From Clostridia bacterium (GTDB lineage Bacteria; Bacillota; Clostridia; Oscillospirales; QAMX01), in assembly GCA_017556885.1 (NCBI GenBank), contig JAFYLV010000085.1, positions 1-13,989 on the forward strand: a stretch of 13,989 nt of DNA. Direction: 5' to 3'. Of this stretch, positions 8,174 to 13,928 are shown piece by piece; position 1 is the stretch's first letter, and each line of letters opens with the position of its first letter. The position numbers were made by a program, and so were the translations under genes. The notes below the pieces were generated by a model that saw nothing but the letters and a program-made list of their open reading frames with translations, did not search any database and was not told where the DNA came from.

Positions 8174-8205
8174 GCCCCTCCACGCCTGCGGAGGGGCTTT
8201 TTGTG
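8174..8205 (+). terminator. Intrinsic terminator after rpmE
   Basis: GCCCCTCC (8174-8181) pairs perfectly with GGAGGGGC (8190-8197) across an 8-nt loop, followed by TTTTTGTG. It lies 27 bp after the rpmE stop. hflX starts only about 27 bp beyond the T-run and I find no separate promoter in that gap, so hflX may depend on read-through from rpmE. Confidence 0.9.
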
Positions 8206-8231
8206 TTGTTTTGAGGTAGGAGAGAAGTAAG

Positions 8232-9500
8232 ATGAGCGAAGAGAAAGCAAAACAAATCGCCGTAATCGCCGGATTATCCTCGCCTGCGCTGCGGGCGGAT
8301 GAAAATTCCGACGAGGCCTCCCTTGCGGAACTCGCGGCGCTGGTGGAGACCGCCGGCGGTGAGGTCGCTGCCCGGGTGCTGCAGAACCGGCCTTCGCCGG
8401 ATGTACGCACCTTTCTTGGCGAGGGAAAGGCGCAGGAGCTGCGCGAACTGATCGCAGCGCACGAAGCCGATCTGCTGGTGCTGGACAATGAGATCTCTCC
8501 GGCGCAGACCCGCGCCCTTTCGGAGCTTTGCGACTGTGCCGTGCTGACGCGCAGCGGCATCATTCTGGATATTTTCGCCGGACGGGCGCGAACCGCGGAA
8601 GGTAAGCTGCAGGTAGAGCTTGCCCAGTATAAATACATTCTGCCCCGCCTTGCGGGACAGGGAACTGCGCTTTCCCGCCTCGGCGGCGGCATCGGTACCC
8701 GAGGCCCCGGTGAGACGAAACTCGAGACCGATCGCCGGCACATCCGTAACCGGATGCACCGGCTGGAGGAGGAACTGCAGCATCTTTCCGCCGTGCGGGA
8801 GCAGCAGCGCCGTGCGCGGCAGAAAAACAGCGTACCGGTGGTGGCTTTGGTGGGCTATACCAACGCGGGAAAATCTACCCTGATGAACCGCATCACCGAG
8901 GCCGGTATTCCGGCAAACAACCGTCTTTTTGATACGCTGGATATGACCACCCGTGCCTTTGAGCCCGAGGCAGGCATGCCGGCGCTGCTTTCGGATACCG
9001 TCGGTTTTATCCGCCGGCTGCCCCACAGCCTCATTTCTTCCTTTGAGGCGACCCTTTCCGAGCTGAAATATGCGGAGATGCTGCTCCACGTCATTGACTG
9101 CGCCGATCCTGAAATGGAGGCGCATATCCGTGTGACGGAGGCGCTGGCTGCCGATATGGCAAAGGAGGAGACTCCCATCCTGCGCGTATACAACAAGGCG
9201 GATCTTGCCCCGTCAGATCTTCCCCGGGATCCGGAGGGGATCTATATTTCCGCCGCAACGGGCGAGGGTATCGACGAGCTGCTGGCAAAAATCGCGCAGC
9301 AGCTGAAGGGTACCCGGCGCGCATTTGAATTTCTCATTCCCTATTCCGACGGAGCGGCGCTCAATCTGCTCTATCGGGACGGACGGGTGGAAAACGTTGA
9401 ACACGGGGAAACGGGTGTTTCCGTCCGTGCGGTGTGCGATGCGAAGCTCTATGCCGCCGTGCAGAAGTACGACGTGCGCGGAGGTGGGCAGAATGGCTGA
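8232..9500 (+). CDS. hflX: GTPase HflX
   Basis: 422 residues, typical for HflX. HflX is a TRAFAC-class GTPase that binds the 50S subunit and splits or rescues stalled and hibernating ribosomes, notably under heat stress. The N-terminal HflX domain (about 10-180) contains the signature G-G-x-G-x-R-G-P-G-E (152-161), followed by a helical coiled segment rich in Glu and Arg (about 165-197). The G domain shows G1 G-Y-T-N-A-G-K-S (208-215), L-D-M-T-T-R around switch I (236-241), G3 D-T-V-G (255-258), G4 N-K-A-D (321-324) and G5 S-A-A-T-G-E-G (340-346). The start is ATG 8232, with AGGAG 9 nt upstream. It overlaps yigZ by 8 bases. Confidence 0.97.
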   Translation: MSEEKAKQIAVIAGLSSPALRADENSDEASLAELAALVETAGGEVAARVLQNRPSPDVRTFLGEGKAQELRELIAAHEADLLVLDNEISPAQTRALSELCDCAVLTRSGIILDIFAGRARTAEGKLQVELAQYKYILPRLAGQGTALSRLGGGIGTRGPGETKLETDRRHIRNRMHRLEEELQHLSAVREQQRRARQKNSVPVVALVGYTNAGKSTLMNRITEAGIPANNRLFDTLDMTTRAFEPEAGMPALLSDTVGFIRRLPHSLISSFEATLSELKYAEMLLHVIDCADPEMEAHIRVTEALAADMAKEETPILRVYNKADLAPSDLPRDPEGIYISAATGEGIDELLAKIAQQLKGTRRAFEFLIPYSDGAALNLLYRDGRVENVEHGETGVSVRAVCDAKLYAAVQKYDVRGGGQNG

Positions 9501-10131
9501 GTTCGTGCCTTACGAGACCGTTTCCGAAGAGGTAACGGCGGAATTTATTGAAAAAAAGAGCCGCTTTATCGGCGTGATCGCCCCGGTGGAGACGGAGGAG
9601 GAGGCGCTGGCCTTTATTGCCGCCCAGCGGGAAAAATACCCCGGCGCGACCCACTACGTGCATGCCTATGTCCTGCGGGAGAACAATACCCTGCGCTTCA
9701 CCGATGACGGGGAGCCCTCCGGCACGGCGGGGAAGCCCGCGCTGGAGGTGCTGACCCGGGCAGGGCTGACGGACGTTGCCTGTATCGTGATCCGCTATTT
9801 CGGCGGCATCCTGCTGGGAGCCGGCGGTCTGACGCGGGCATATGCCCGGGGTGCCAGAGATGCAGTGGCGGCGGCGCAGCGGGTTCGCATGGTGCCGAGC
9901 ATCAGCTTTGAACTGAAGGTCAGCTATGCTGCCTGGCAGCGGCTTTCCCGGGTGCTGCCGAAATACGGTGTTCGGCAGGATGATCTTGAATACGGCGAGG
10001 ATATCTGCCTTAAAGGCAGCGTGGAGACGGCGGATTTTGCGCCCCTCTGCGAGGCGGTGCGGGAGCACACGGCGGGCGCGGCTTTGCCGGTAAAGACCGG
10101 AGAGGGCATCCGTCCCCGGGACGTGGAATAA
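9493..10131 (+). CDS. yigZ: YigZ/IMPACT family protein
   Basis: 212 residues. The N-terminal UPF0029 (IMPACT) domain carries D-G-E-P-S-G-T-A-G-K-P (72-82) and R-Y-F-G-G-I-L-L-G-A-G-G-L-T-R-A-Y (101-117), the two hallmark blocks. The C-terminal half (about 138-205) fits the DUF1949 ferredoxin-like domain of YigZ/YvyE. The bacterial role is unsettled; the eukaryotic IMPACT relatives act on translational stress signalling through GCN2. The frame extends upstream into hflX, but the ATG at 9493 has GGAGGTG 6 nt before it and gives the conserved E-x-V-x-A-E-F-x-E-K-K-S-R-F start. It overlaps the hflX end by 8 bases, indicating translational coupling. Confidence 0.93.
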   Translation: MAEFVPYETVSEEVTAEFIEKKSRFIGVIAPVETEEEALAFIAAQREKYPGATHYVHAYVLRENNTLRFTDDGEPSGTAGKPALEVLTRAGLTDVACIVIRYFGGILLGAGGLTRAYARGARDAVAAAQRVRMVPSISFELKVSYAAWQRLSRVLPKYGVRQDDLEYGEDICLKGSVETADFAPLCEAVREHTAGAALPVKTGEGIRPRDVE

Positions 10132-10145
10132 GGAGAAAAGACGAT

Positions 10146-10661
10146 ATGGAGCTTTGGGATCTGTATACCAAGGACCGGGAGCCCACCGGCAAGACCCATG
10201 TGCGCGGCGATCTTTTGCCTGCGGGAATGTATCATATTCTGGTGCATCTTTGGATCCGCAACCGTAAGGGAGAATATATCATTTCTCACCGCGCGGAGGA
10301 TCGTGGATCCTATCCCGGTTATTGGGAATGTCCCGGCGGCTCGGTGCAGGCGGGGGAGGATAGCCCTCATGCCGCCCTGCGGGAGGCGCTGGAGGAGGTT
10401 GGCGTGCAGCTGGACCCCGCAAAGGGAAAGATTGCCTTTACCCGCATGCGGACGGATTATGGCCCGCGGCATCTCAATGAGTTTACCGATATATGGCTGT
10501 TTGAATTCGACGGAGAGCCATCCCTTGCAAAGGCGCTGACCCCGGAGGAGGTTTCCGAGGTGCGCTGGATGACCCGCGAGGAGATCAACAAGCTATGGGC
10601 GGAAGGTAAATTCCTGCCGACGGCAAATTATTTTTTTGATGAACGCGGCAAACTGCTATAA
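10146..10661 (+). CDS. Nudix hydrolase, Idi-like subgroup
   Basis: 171 residues. The Nudix box is complete at 65-87 (G-x5-E-x7-R-E-x-x-E-E-x-G-V), with the metal-binding glutamates E80, E83 and E84 present. Nudix enzymes hydrolyse a nucleoside diphosphate or another diphosphate linked to a second moiety. The N-terminus, E-L-W-D-L-Y-T-K-D-R-E-P-T-G-K, resembles the isopentenyl-diphosphate isomerase-like (YfcD-type) subgroup. That resemblance does not prove isomerase activity, and most members have unknown substrates. The start is ATG 10146 with AAGGAG 10 nt upstream, 14 bp after yigZ, so it is the last gene of the hflX-yigZ group, which ends at a strong terminator. Confidence 0.88.
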   Translation: MELWDLYTKDREPTGKTHVRGDLLPAGMYHILVHLWIRNRKGEYIISHRAEDRGSYPGYWECPGGSVQAGEDSPHAALREALEEVGVQLDPAKGKIAFTRMRTDYGPRHLNEFTDIWLFEFDGEPSLAKALTPEEVSEVRWMTREEINKLWAEGKFLPTANYFFDERGKLL

Positions 10662-10667
10662 AATGCG

Positions 10668-10700
10668 AAAACCGGATGTCACAGGACATCCGGTTTTGTT
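10668..10700. terminator. Bidirectional intrinsic terminator between Nudix and TetR genes
   Basis: AAAACCGGATGTC (10668-10680) and GACATCCGGTTTT (10685-10697) form a perfect 13-bp stem with an ACAG loop. T-runs on both strands (TTTTGTTT on plus, TTTTCGCATTTT on minus) let it stop both the Nudix transcript and the convergent tetR transcript. Confidence 0.93.
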
Positions 10701-10710
10701 TATGGCAAAT

Positions 10711-11292
10711 TCAGTTTTTCTTGAAATACGGGGAAACGGAGAAGTAGATCAGACGGTAAACGTGCTCCTCAGTATCCGCATCGTTGGGGACCTCGTCGGA
10801 ATATACCTTCAGGGCAAAGTCAAGCATGACATTCAGAATGTGGTTGAGCAGCATCCAGACGTTGGCTTCTTCGCGGAAAGCATCCTTGAAGCGGGCGAGC
10901 AGGGGAGCAAAACGCTCGCCGTGGCTGATATGGGAGTATTTGCGGAAATAGGGAGAATAGAAATATCGGATATAGGCAATGCACTTTTCACGGCTCTGCA
11001 GCAAGAACTTCCAAACAGCATTGAAATAGGCGCGGCAGCGATCTTCATAGGGCAGGGATTCGTCGTACATCACTTCCAAGTTGGACATCGAAACGTTGAA
11101 AAGCTCGACATCCAGCGTCTCAAAGACGGCGGCGAGAAGATCCTCCTTGTCGGCAAAGACGCGGTAGATATACGCCTCGTTAAGGTCGGTGCCGCGGACG
11201 ATCGCCTTGGTGGTGGTGTTCTCAAGTCCTTCGGATGCGATGACTTTGATGGTGTTTTCGATCAACCTGTCACGGACGTTAAAGTGCTTCAA
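10711..11292 (-). CDS. TetR/AcrR family transcriptional regulator
   Basis: 193 residues, usual for TetR-type repressors. The N-terminal three-helix DNA-binding domain spans about 5-58, with the helix-turn-helix around T-T-K-A-I-V-R-G-T-D-L-N-E-A-Y-I-Y-R-V-F and the familiar D-K-E-D-L-L. The C-terminal helical part (about 70-193) is the ligand/dimer domain, rich in aromatic residues. The start is TTG at 11292: the segment after it encodes M-K-H-F-N-V-R-D-R-L-I, AAAGGGAG lies 9 nt upstream, and the next Met is past the DNA-binding domain. It is divergent from the SemiSWEET-like/fusion operon, the usual arrangement for a local regulator. The -10 of its own promoter overlaps a palindrome, suggesting autorepression. 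The ligand is unknown. Confidence 0.9.
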   Translation of the reverse strand: MKHFNVRDRLIENTIKVIASEGLENTTTKAIVRGTDLNEAYIYRVFADKEDLLAAVFETLDVELFNVSMSNLEVMYDESLPYEDRCRAYFNAVWKFLLQSREKCIAYIRYFYSPYFRKYSHISHGERFAPLLARFKDAFREEANVWMLLNHILNVMLDFALKVYSDEVPNDADTEEHVYRLIYFSVSPYFKKN

Positions 11293-11394
11293 AATAAATC
11301 GCTCCCTTTGCTTGAAAAATCAAATCAGCTGCGAAGTTCGTTCCCTGCGGCAGAAATCGGAGAAAACGAAAAAACGAAGCTGTTCCAACAACAT

Positions 11395-11416
11395 TTTACT
11401 TAACAAACAATATTGT
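11395..11416. promoter_or_regulatory. Candidate operator at the tetR start point
   Basis: TTTACTTAACAA (11395-11406) sits at the predicted tetR transcription start, directly next to the perfect palindrome ACAATATTGT (11407-11416), which overlaps the tetR -10. The 12-mer recurs inverted at 11494-11505. Position and symmetry fit an autoregulatory TetR site; binding is inferred. Confidence 0.4.
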
Positions 11417-11440
11417 AACACGGATGTTGGTGGGATACAA
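11412..11440 (-). promoter_or_regulatory. Sigma-A promoter for tetR
   Basis: On the minus strand TTGTAT (11435-11440), a 17-bp spacer and TACAAT (11412-11417). The -10 overlaps the palindrome ACAATATTGT. Confidence 0.65.
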
Positions 11441-11493
11441 GAGCTTTTGCGGAAAAAAGTAAAAATTTAATACGAAAAAAGTACATGTTCATA

Positions 11494-11505
11494 TTGTTAA
11501 GTAAA
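11494..11505. promoter_or_regulatory. Second, inverted copy of the 12-bp candidate operator
   Basis: TTGTTAAGTAAA is the exact reverse complement of 11395-11406. It lies about 67 bp upstream of the operon -35 box. A 12-bp exact inverted match at about 90 bp within a TetR divergent gap suggests a second site for the same regulator. No promoter element is recognisable at this copy. Confidence 0.4.
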
Positions 11506-11562
11506 GACTACGAGCGCGGAATGTCGCAAAAAACATACAAAACGGTAAAAAGAGGCTTCCTG

Positions 11563-11589
11563 ACCCGGCGGTTTACAAGGGGACCGGGT
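11563..11589. promoter_or_regulatory. Inverted repeat bracketing the operon -35 box
   Basis: ACCCGG (11563-11568) and CCGGGT (11584-11589) are perfect inverted arms with a 15-nt spacer. They enclose the -35 hexamer TTTACA and reach into the promoter spacer. Size and position fit an operator for a dimeric repressor that would block RNA polymerase; binding is inferred. Confidence 0.45.
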
Positions 11590-11600
11590 TGTGATAAAAT
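11572..11600 (+). promoter_or_regulatory. Sigma-A promoter for the SemiSWEET-like/nitrilase-GDPD operon
   Basis: TTTACA (11572-11577), a 17-bp spacer ending in TGA (extended -10), and TAAAAT (11595-11600). The start codon at 11639 is about 32 bp past the expected start point. An ACCCGG/CCGGGT inverted repeat brackets its -35. Confidence 0.7.
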
Positions 11601-11638
11601 AATATGCAGAAGTTTTGATACTGTAAAGAGGTGCTTTT

Positions 11639-11941
11639 ATGGCGGAATTTCTCGAGATACTGATGATCGTATCTTTCGGCATTTCCTGGCCGATGAATGT
11701 GCTGAAATCCTGGCGTGCCCGGACGACCAAAGGCAAGAGCCTGTCTTTTCTTGTTCTCATCCTGGCGGGCTATGTGGCGGGTATAGCATCAAAGCTTGTC
11801 AACGAGGCCTATATGGCAAGCTTTGGAGAGAAGTGGTACGTGCTGGTCTTTTACTGCATCAATTTTGTGATGGTGAGCACGGATTTTGCCCTGTATTTCA
11901 GAAATCTGCGGCTTGACCGCCGCGTCGAGAAGGAGGAATAA
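11639..11941 (+). CDS. SemiSWEET/PQ-loop-like three-helix membrane protein
   Basis: 100 residues with three hydrophobic helices at about 4-23, 35-54 and 66-88 and a charged C-terminal tail. This matches the size and layout of bacterial SemiSWEET sugar transporters, which act as dimers of three-helix units. Helix 1 has S-W-P-M-N where the classical family has a P-Q pair, followed by the basic K-S-W-R-A-R-T-T-K-G-K-S loop. Helix 3 carries a candidate pore asparagine (N75 in Y-C-I-N-F). The missing Gln makes this a divergent member and the transported compound is unknown. The start is ATG 11639, preceded by AGAGGTG 5 nt upstream. It is first in a two-gene operon, three bases before the nitrilase-GDPD fusion, so it may import that enzyme's substrate. 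Confidence 0.72.
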   Translation: MAEFLEILMIVSFGISWPMNVLKSWRARTTKGKSLSFLVLILAGYVAGIASKLVNEAYMASFGEKWYVLVFYCINFVMVSTDFALYFRNLRLDRRVEKEE

Positions 11942-11944
11942 GCC

Positions 11945-13567
11945 ATGAAGGTATGCGTTATCCAGCCCCGCTACAGTACGGATCATAGCCGCTCGGAGGA
12001 GCTTTTTGCGGAAATGCAGGAGCTTTTTTCCCAGTGCGATGAGAGCATGGATATTATCGTGCTTCCGGAAAGCTGTGACGTTCCCTGTCTTGCCAGAACC
12101 AAGGAGGAGAATGACCGGAGTGTTGAACGTTTCAACGGGCAGATCCTTGCCCTCGCGGCGGAAACAGCAAAGCGGTGTCATGCTATGGTCTTTGTCAACG
12201 CCAGATCTTTCGGAGAAAAGGGGCAGCGCAACACAACCTATGCCTTTGATCGGGCGGGAAATATTGCCGGAACCTATCTCAAGGAGCATCTGGTGGCATC
12301 GGAGGTCTCCGTGATGGAGCTGGAGCATGATTATCTCTACGAGGCGACGGAGCCGACGATCGTGGAGATGGAGGGGCTTCGGTTTGCCTTCCTGACCTGC
12401 TACGATTTCTATTTTTATGAGAATTTTGCCCGCATTGCCCGCAAGCACCCCGATTTTATCATCGGCTGCTCCCATCAGCGCAGCGATACGCATGCGGCCT
12501 CGGAGATCATGAGCCGCTTTCTTGCCTACAATACCAACGCCTACGTTCTGCGCGCATCGGTTTCCATGGATGAGAGTTCCGACATTGGCGGCGGCAGCAT
12601 GATCGTTGCGCCGGACGGAAACGTTCTGGCAGCCATGGGAAGCTGCGTGGGACTTACGGCAGTGGAGATCGATCCGGCGGCAAAATATTACAAGCCGGCG
12701 GGCTTCGGAAATCCCCCGGCGGCGCATTTTGAGTACATTGAAAAGGGGCGCCGTCCCTGGAAATACCGTCCTGCGGGCGCGGCCATCGTACCGAATGATA
12801 TCGAGATGCCCTATCCCCGCGTGTGTGCGCACCGCGGCTTCAATACCGTGGCGCCGGAGAACAGCATGCCCGCTTTTGGCGCGGCCATTGCCATGGGTGC
12901 TGACGAGATCGAATTTGATCTGTGGTATACCAAGGACGGGGAGATCGTCTCCATCCATGATAAAAACCTGGATCGCGTGTCTGATGGTGAGGGGATCGTA
13001 TATGAAAAGACCTATGAGGAACTTTTGCAGTACGATTTCGGTTTTAAATTCGGCGATGAATTCCGCGGAATGCGGATCCTCCGCTTTGAGGAGATCCTGC
13101 AGCAGTTTGCCTGCCAGGCGGTGATGAATATACACATCAAGACGGAGACCAACGACTGCGAATATCCCAGAGAATATTTGGACAAGATCGTGGCGCTCAT
13201 CCGGAAGTACGACTGTGAGAAGCATGTTTACTTTATGTGCGGAAATGATAATTTCCACCGGCTTGCCCGGGAGGTTTGCCCGGATATCCGGCGCTGCTGC
13301 GGCGGCGGAAAGGCTGCATGGGAGATCGTTGACCGTGCGATCGAACTGGGATGCCAAAAACTTCAGTTCTTCAAGGATAAGTTTGATGACGCCATGCTGG
13401 CAAAAGCCAAGGCGCACGGAATCGTCTGCAATGCGTTCTTTGCCGATGATGAAGAGAAAGCGCGGCATTACGTGGATATTGGAATCGACACGGTGCTGAC
13501 AAGCGATTACAACCGCATTGCGCAGGCTGTGCGTGACGAGGCCGGCGGAAAGAAATACAATGCGTGA
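11945..13567 (+). CDS. Carbon-nitrogen hydrolase fused to glycerophosphodiester phosphodiesterase
   Basis: 540 residues in one frame. Residues about 1-265 are a nitrilase-superfamily (carbon-nitrogen hydrolase) domain with an apparently complete catalytic triad: E42 (L-P-E-S), K113 (Y-L-K-E) and C152 (L-T-C-Y-D). Residues about 290-530 are a GDPD TIM barrel with H296-R297 (A-H-R-G), E305-N306, E323-x-D325, H338 (S-I-H-D) and K399 (H-I-K-T-E), the catalytic and metal-binding set. GDPDs cleave glycerophosphodiesters to glycerol-3-phosphate and an alcohol; nitrilase-type enzymes hydrolyse amides or nitriles. There is no signal peptide, so it acts in the cytoplasm. The start is ATG 11945, with AAGGAGG in the end of the preceding gene. 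A joint substrate such as an N-acylated glycerophosphoethanolamine is my inference; family assignments are firm. Confidence 0.9.
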   Translation: MKVCVIQPRYSTDHSRSEELFAEMQELFSQCDESMDIIVLPESCDVPCLARTKEENDRSVERFNGQILALAAETAKRCHAMVFVNARSFGEKGQRNTTYAFDRAGNIAGTYLKEHLVASEVSVMELEHDYLYEATEPTIVEMEGLRFAFLTCYDFYFYENFARIARKHPDFIIGCSHQRSDTHAASEIMSRFLAYNTNAYVLRASVSMDESSDIGGGSMIVAPDGNVLAAMGSCVGLTAVEIDPAAKYYKPAGFGNPPAAHFEYIEKGRRPWKYRPAGAAIVPNDIEMPYPRVCAHRGFNTVAPENSMPAFGAAIAMGADEIEFDLWYTKDGEIVSIHDKNLDRVSDGEGIVYEKTYEELLQYDFGFKFGDEFRGMRILRFEEILQQFACQAVMNIHIKTETNDCEYPREYLDKIVALIRKYDCEKHVYFMCGNDNFHRLAREVCPDIRRCCGGGKAAWEIVDRAIELGCQKLQFFKDKFDDAMLAKAKAHGIVCNAFFADDEEKARHYVDIGIDTVLTSDYNRIAQAVRDEAGGKKYNA

Positions 13568-13584
13568 AATAAAGCGGCAGGAGA

Positions 13585-13630
13585 ACGGGCAAGCGGTCAG
13601 CCCTCTCAGGGTTCAAATCCCTTTTGAAAC
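13585..13630 (+). other. tRNA-Glu-like relic or T-arm-like hairpin
   Basis: GGCAAGCGGTC, CCCTCTCA and GGGTTCAAATCCC occur in the order in which related blocks appear in Firmicutes tRNA-Glu(CTC), but the parts between them are missing. No acceptor stem or full D and anticodon stems can be drawn, so it is not a working tRNA. The same bases also form TTCAAA/TTTGAA (13612-13628) as an alternative small hairpin. The comparison is from memory. Confidence 0.3.
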
Positions 13631-13658
13631 AAAAAGACAAAGAGCGATGCCTAGGCGT

Positions 13659-13685
13659 ACCTGCGATAAAGCAGGTTTTACCTGC
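13659..13685 (+). repeat. Three-arm alternating complementary repeat
   Basis: ACCTGC (13659-13664), GCAGGT (13671-13676) and ACCTGC (13680-13685) follow one another with 6-nt and 3-nt gaps. The middle arm can pair with either outer arm but not both, giving two mutually exclusive hairpins. It lies between the nitrilase-GDPD stop and the likely terminator, and just after a GCCTAGGC palindrome (13649-13656). Confidence 0.6.
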
Positions 13686-13693
13686 CGAAACAC

Positions 13694-13728
13694 AAAAGGA
13701 GTGCGGACGATTTGTTCGTACTCCTTTT
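13694..13728 (+). terminator. Probable terminator of the nitrilase-GDPD operon
   Basis: AAAAGGAGT (13694-13702) pairs with ACTCCTTTT (13720-13728), and an inner ACGA/TCGT extends the stem past a small bulge. The 3' arm ends in TTTT but no long T-run follows. It lies about 130 bp after the stop at 13567. Confidence 0.6.
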
Positions 13729-13776
13729 CACACGCCTTGCATGGCAAGGTATAGTGTGTTACACCTTTTCGGTGTA
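13729..13776. repeat. Two adjacent hairpins
   Basis: Outer CACAC/GTGTG (13729-13733, 13754-13758) encloses CCTTGC-ATG-GCAAGG (13735-13749). Immediately after, TACACC-TTTTC-GGTGTA (13760-13776) forms a 6-bp hairpin. Both join the terminator hairpin to the large palindromic element. Confidence 0.6.
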
Positions 13777-13794
13777 CTGTCGGGCGGAAACATA

Positions 13795-13928
13795 GCCTTC
13801 CTCCGGGAGGAAGGTGGCACGCGATAGCGTGACGGAAGGAGCCCGCGTAACTTTGAATTTGTACTAATTCTATCGTAACGCGCTCTCCCTCACCCGACTT
13901 CGTCGGGAGCTCCCTCCCGGAGGGAGCC
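13795..13928. repeat. Composite palindromic intergenic element
   Basis: A roughly 135-bp imperfect inverted repeat. The left arm carries CCTTCCTC-CGG-GAGGAAGG (13796-13814) and CACGC-GATA-GCGTG (13818-13831). The right arm carries CCCGAC-TTC-GTCGGG (13893-13907) and GCTCCCTC-CCG-GAGGGAGC (13909-13927). The right arm read in reverse complement has the same order of parts as the left. CGCGT/ACGCG closes a central AT-rich loop of roughly 30 nt. The architecture resembles the repeats I remember from Faecalibacterium-type genomes. Confidence 0.7.

Larger units (their letters stand above)
11293..11638. other. Divergent regulatory region between tetR and the SemiSWEET-like gene
   Basis: 346 bp with no credible coding region. 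It is more AT-rich than its surroundings. It contains the minus-strand tetR promoter (11412-11440), the plus-strand operon promoter (11572-11600), two inverted copies of a 12-mer (11395-11406 and 11494-11505), a GTACATGTTC near-palindrome (11481-11490), and an ACCCGG/CCGGGT inverted repeat around the operon -35. The tetR leader would be about 110 nt. Confidence 0.65.

Noticed and set aside
9325..9492. Upstream extension of the yigZ frame into hflX
   Set aside because: It only overlaps the hflX C-terminus. The ATG at 9493 has the ribosome binding site and the conserved N-terminus.
11485..11916. 143-codon plus-strand frame overlapping the SemiSWEET-like gene
   Set aside because: It covers the divergent promoter region and then shadows the SemiSWEET-like gene in another frame. 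It has no good ribosome binding site or domain.
13585..13630. Functional tRNA gene
   Set aside because: No acceptor stem or complete D and anticodon stems can be formed. Only T-arm-like and isolated matching blocks are present.
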